From an uncultured Leptolinea sp. (lineage in GTDB: Bacteria > Chloroflexota > Anaerolineae > Anaerolineales > Anaerolineaceae): a DNA stretch of 64,000 bases. The notes below the pieces were generated by a model, which had not been told where the DNA came from, ran no database searches, and was given only the letters and a program-made list of their open reading frames with translations. The first letter of the stretch is position 1. Every line of letters begins with the position of its first letter. The stretch lies in assembly GCA_903828565.1 (NCBI GenBank), contig CAIKMQ010000003.1, positions 248,001-312,000 of the forward strand. Direction: 5' to 3'. Both the position numbers and the translations under genes were made by a program. Positions 63,020 to 64,000 of the stretch are shown one piece after another.

Positions 63020-64000
63020 TTATTTGCCGATCGAGAAAGCCGCGCGGTACTCCCCGACATCCAGGCGGGCGAAGTTGTATATGCGCCGCGGGCTGAATTT
63101 TGACAGTGCGGCGGCTTCCGCAGCGTTGAGCGCGCCAAGTTGGCGCAATATCTCCACCGAGACTAGCTGGCGGGCGCGCGAATCACCCGCGTCACCGTCC
63201 GAGATCTTCATGGCGATCCCCAGCGCGGGTGAGCCGGGTTCGATGGCATCGGGCATCACGCCCAGGATCTGGTATCCCTCAGCGCCACCTTTGGCCACAA
63301 CGCTTGGAGCAGCCCGCATCAACAGTGTGTCGAACTTCCCAGGCCCGGCAATCATCCCGGGTTCGTGACGCATGGCATCCACCAACCTGCGGCAGGCAGC
63401 AGCACGCGCGGGGGGCATTCCGTCCGGCTGGCACAATCTGGCCATCGCCAGGGCAGCAGCCTGCAGCGGCAGGGCAAAGTTCGGGGCAGAACAGCCATCC
63501 GTGCCGATGACGATCTCGGTAGAGGAGACACCGGACATCTCTGCCAGTGCCTGTAAAATCGCCTGCTGGACCGGGTGATCCATGGACAGGTAGGTCTCCA
63601 ATGGCAGGTTGGACATGCGCGCCATCCCCAGCATGCCGCTGTGTTTCCCGGAGCACATATGGCGCACCGGCAGCGGCTGTTCGCCGCGCGAGCGCAACTG
63701 GTAGGCGGTTTCACTATCACCGGGGGTGTGGCTGCCGCACTGCAGCGCGGTTTCGGGGATGGACATTTTTGCCTGCATCCCGCGCACCACCGCGACATGC
63801 TCATCGGTGCCGGAGTGTGAGGCGCACAGGATGGCGACCTCGCGTTCATCCAGGCCGAAGTGGTCCGCGCCGCCTTTTTCAATGAAGGGCAGCGCCTGAA
63901 AAGGTTTGCTGGAGGAGCGCAGGTAAGTAACCATTTCGGCATCGCCATGGCTGGCCAGTAGTTGGCCGCGCGAGTCAACCACCGCGAACGCGCCGTAATG
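63020..64000 (-). CDS. Asparaginase (N-terminus outside window)
   Basis: C-terminal 326 residues of an asparaginase of the Rhizobium etli AnsA-like family (PF06089). The frame runs off the window: the last codons read HYGAFAVVDSRGQLLASHGD, matching an internal family segment, so the GTG at 63982 is not the start. Other markers are SSSKPFQALPFIEKGGADHF, CASHSGTDEHV, MCSGKHSGMLG and GTDGCSAPNFALP. Reaction: asparagine to aspartate and ammonia. It is followed closely by the glycosylase gene. Confidence 0.88.
   Translation of the reverse strand, partial: HYGAFAVVDSRGQLLASHGDAEMVTYLRSSSKPFQALPFIEKGGADHFGLDEREVAILCASHSGTDEHVAVVRGMQAKMSIPETALQCGSHTPGDSETAYQLRSRGEQPLPVRHMCSGKHSGMLGMARMSNLPLETYLSMDHPVQQAILQALAEMSGVSSTEIVIGTDGCSAPNFALPLQAAALAMARLCQPDGMPPARAAACRRLVDAMRHEPGMIAGPGKFDTLLMRAAPSVVAKGGAEGYQILGVMPDAIEPGSPALGIAMKISDGDAGDSRARQLVSVEILRQLGALNAAEAAALSKFSPRRIYNFARLDVGEYRAAFSIGK

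Overview
The window is a mid-to-high GC bacterial chromosome segment with tightly packed genes and no phage, plasmid or transposase genes. The mix suggests a Chloroflexota bacterium of the Anaerolineae type: secreted lipoproteins with Pro/Thr-rich linkers, LysM and C39 surface proteins, a DUF4342 protein, a CUT1 sugar transporter beside a ROK regulator, and an hrcA-grpE-dnaK-dnaJ-prmA operon with a CIRCE operator. This placement is an inference from gene content; there is no rRNA here to test it.

Layout. 1-4842: end of a complex I operon (nuoL partial, nuoM, nuoN). 5044-5685: a GNAT acetyltransferase and a CAU tRNA (probably Ile2). 5805-10327: ROK regulator with promoter and palindromic operator, then a sugar ABC transporter (binding lipoprotein and two permeases, no ATPase) with a perfect hairpin between binding protein and permeases. 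10345-17196 (minus): LysM/M23 peptidase, rho, and a two-gene polysaccharide unit in which a WecA-like phosphoglycosyltransferase is fused to a heparinase II/III-like lyase. 17383-19799: DUF4342, SH3b lipoprotein, a small CxxC membrane protein and two mono-haem lipoproteins. 19847-26296 (minus): family 5 binding lipoprotein, dnaG, rpoD, degV. 26423-29168: LysM lipoprotein, ADP-ribose-type NUDIX hydrolase, MscS channel, DUF554 protein. 29301-37780: one long co-directional run, galE, LctP-type permease, aldo/keto reductase, homoserine dehydrogenase, folK, folP and a penicillin-binding protein homologue that seems to have lost both active sites. 37782-40631: PcrA-type helicase and a MOSC protein. 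40671-46401 (minus): heat-shock operon. 46543-48986: lysine 2,3-aminomutase-like radical SAM enzyme with a structured leader, coupled to an aldo/keto reductase. 49002-51182: membrane GAF-GGDEF protein. 51282-57415: TPP riboswitch operon (thiamine pyrophosphokinase, thiamine-type ABC transporter) that runs on through DUF402, DinB-like and Csx15-like genes. 57448-60497: C39/TPR surface protein, miaB, NUDIX hydrolase. 60633-62160: AT-rich island with a DUF7662-like protein and a YaaA/DUF6884-like protein. 62329-64000 (minus): endonuclease III-type glycosylase and an asparaginase cut by the window end.

Most of the window is core metabolism and housekeeping. The points most worth a second look are the glycosyltransferase-lyase fusion, the apparent pseudo-PBP, the Csx15-like gene at the tail of the thiamine operon, the AT-rich island, and three genes whose promoters predict leaderless mRNAs (26423, 40004, 58741).
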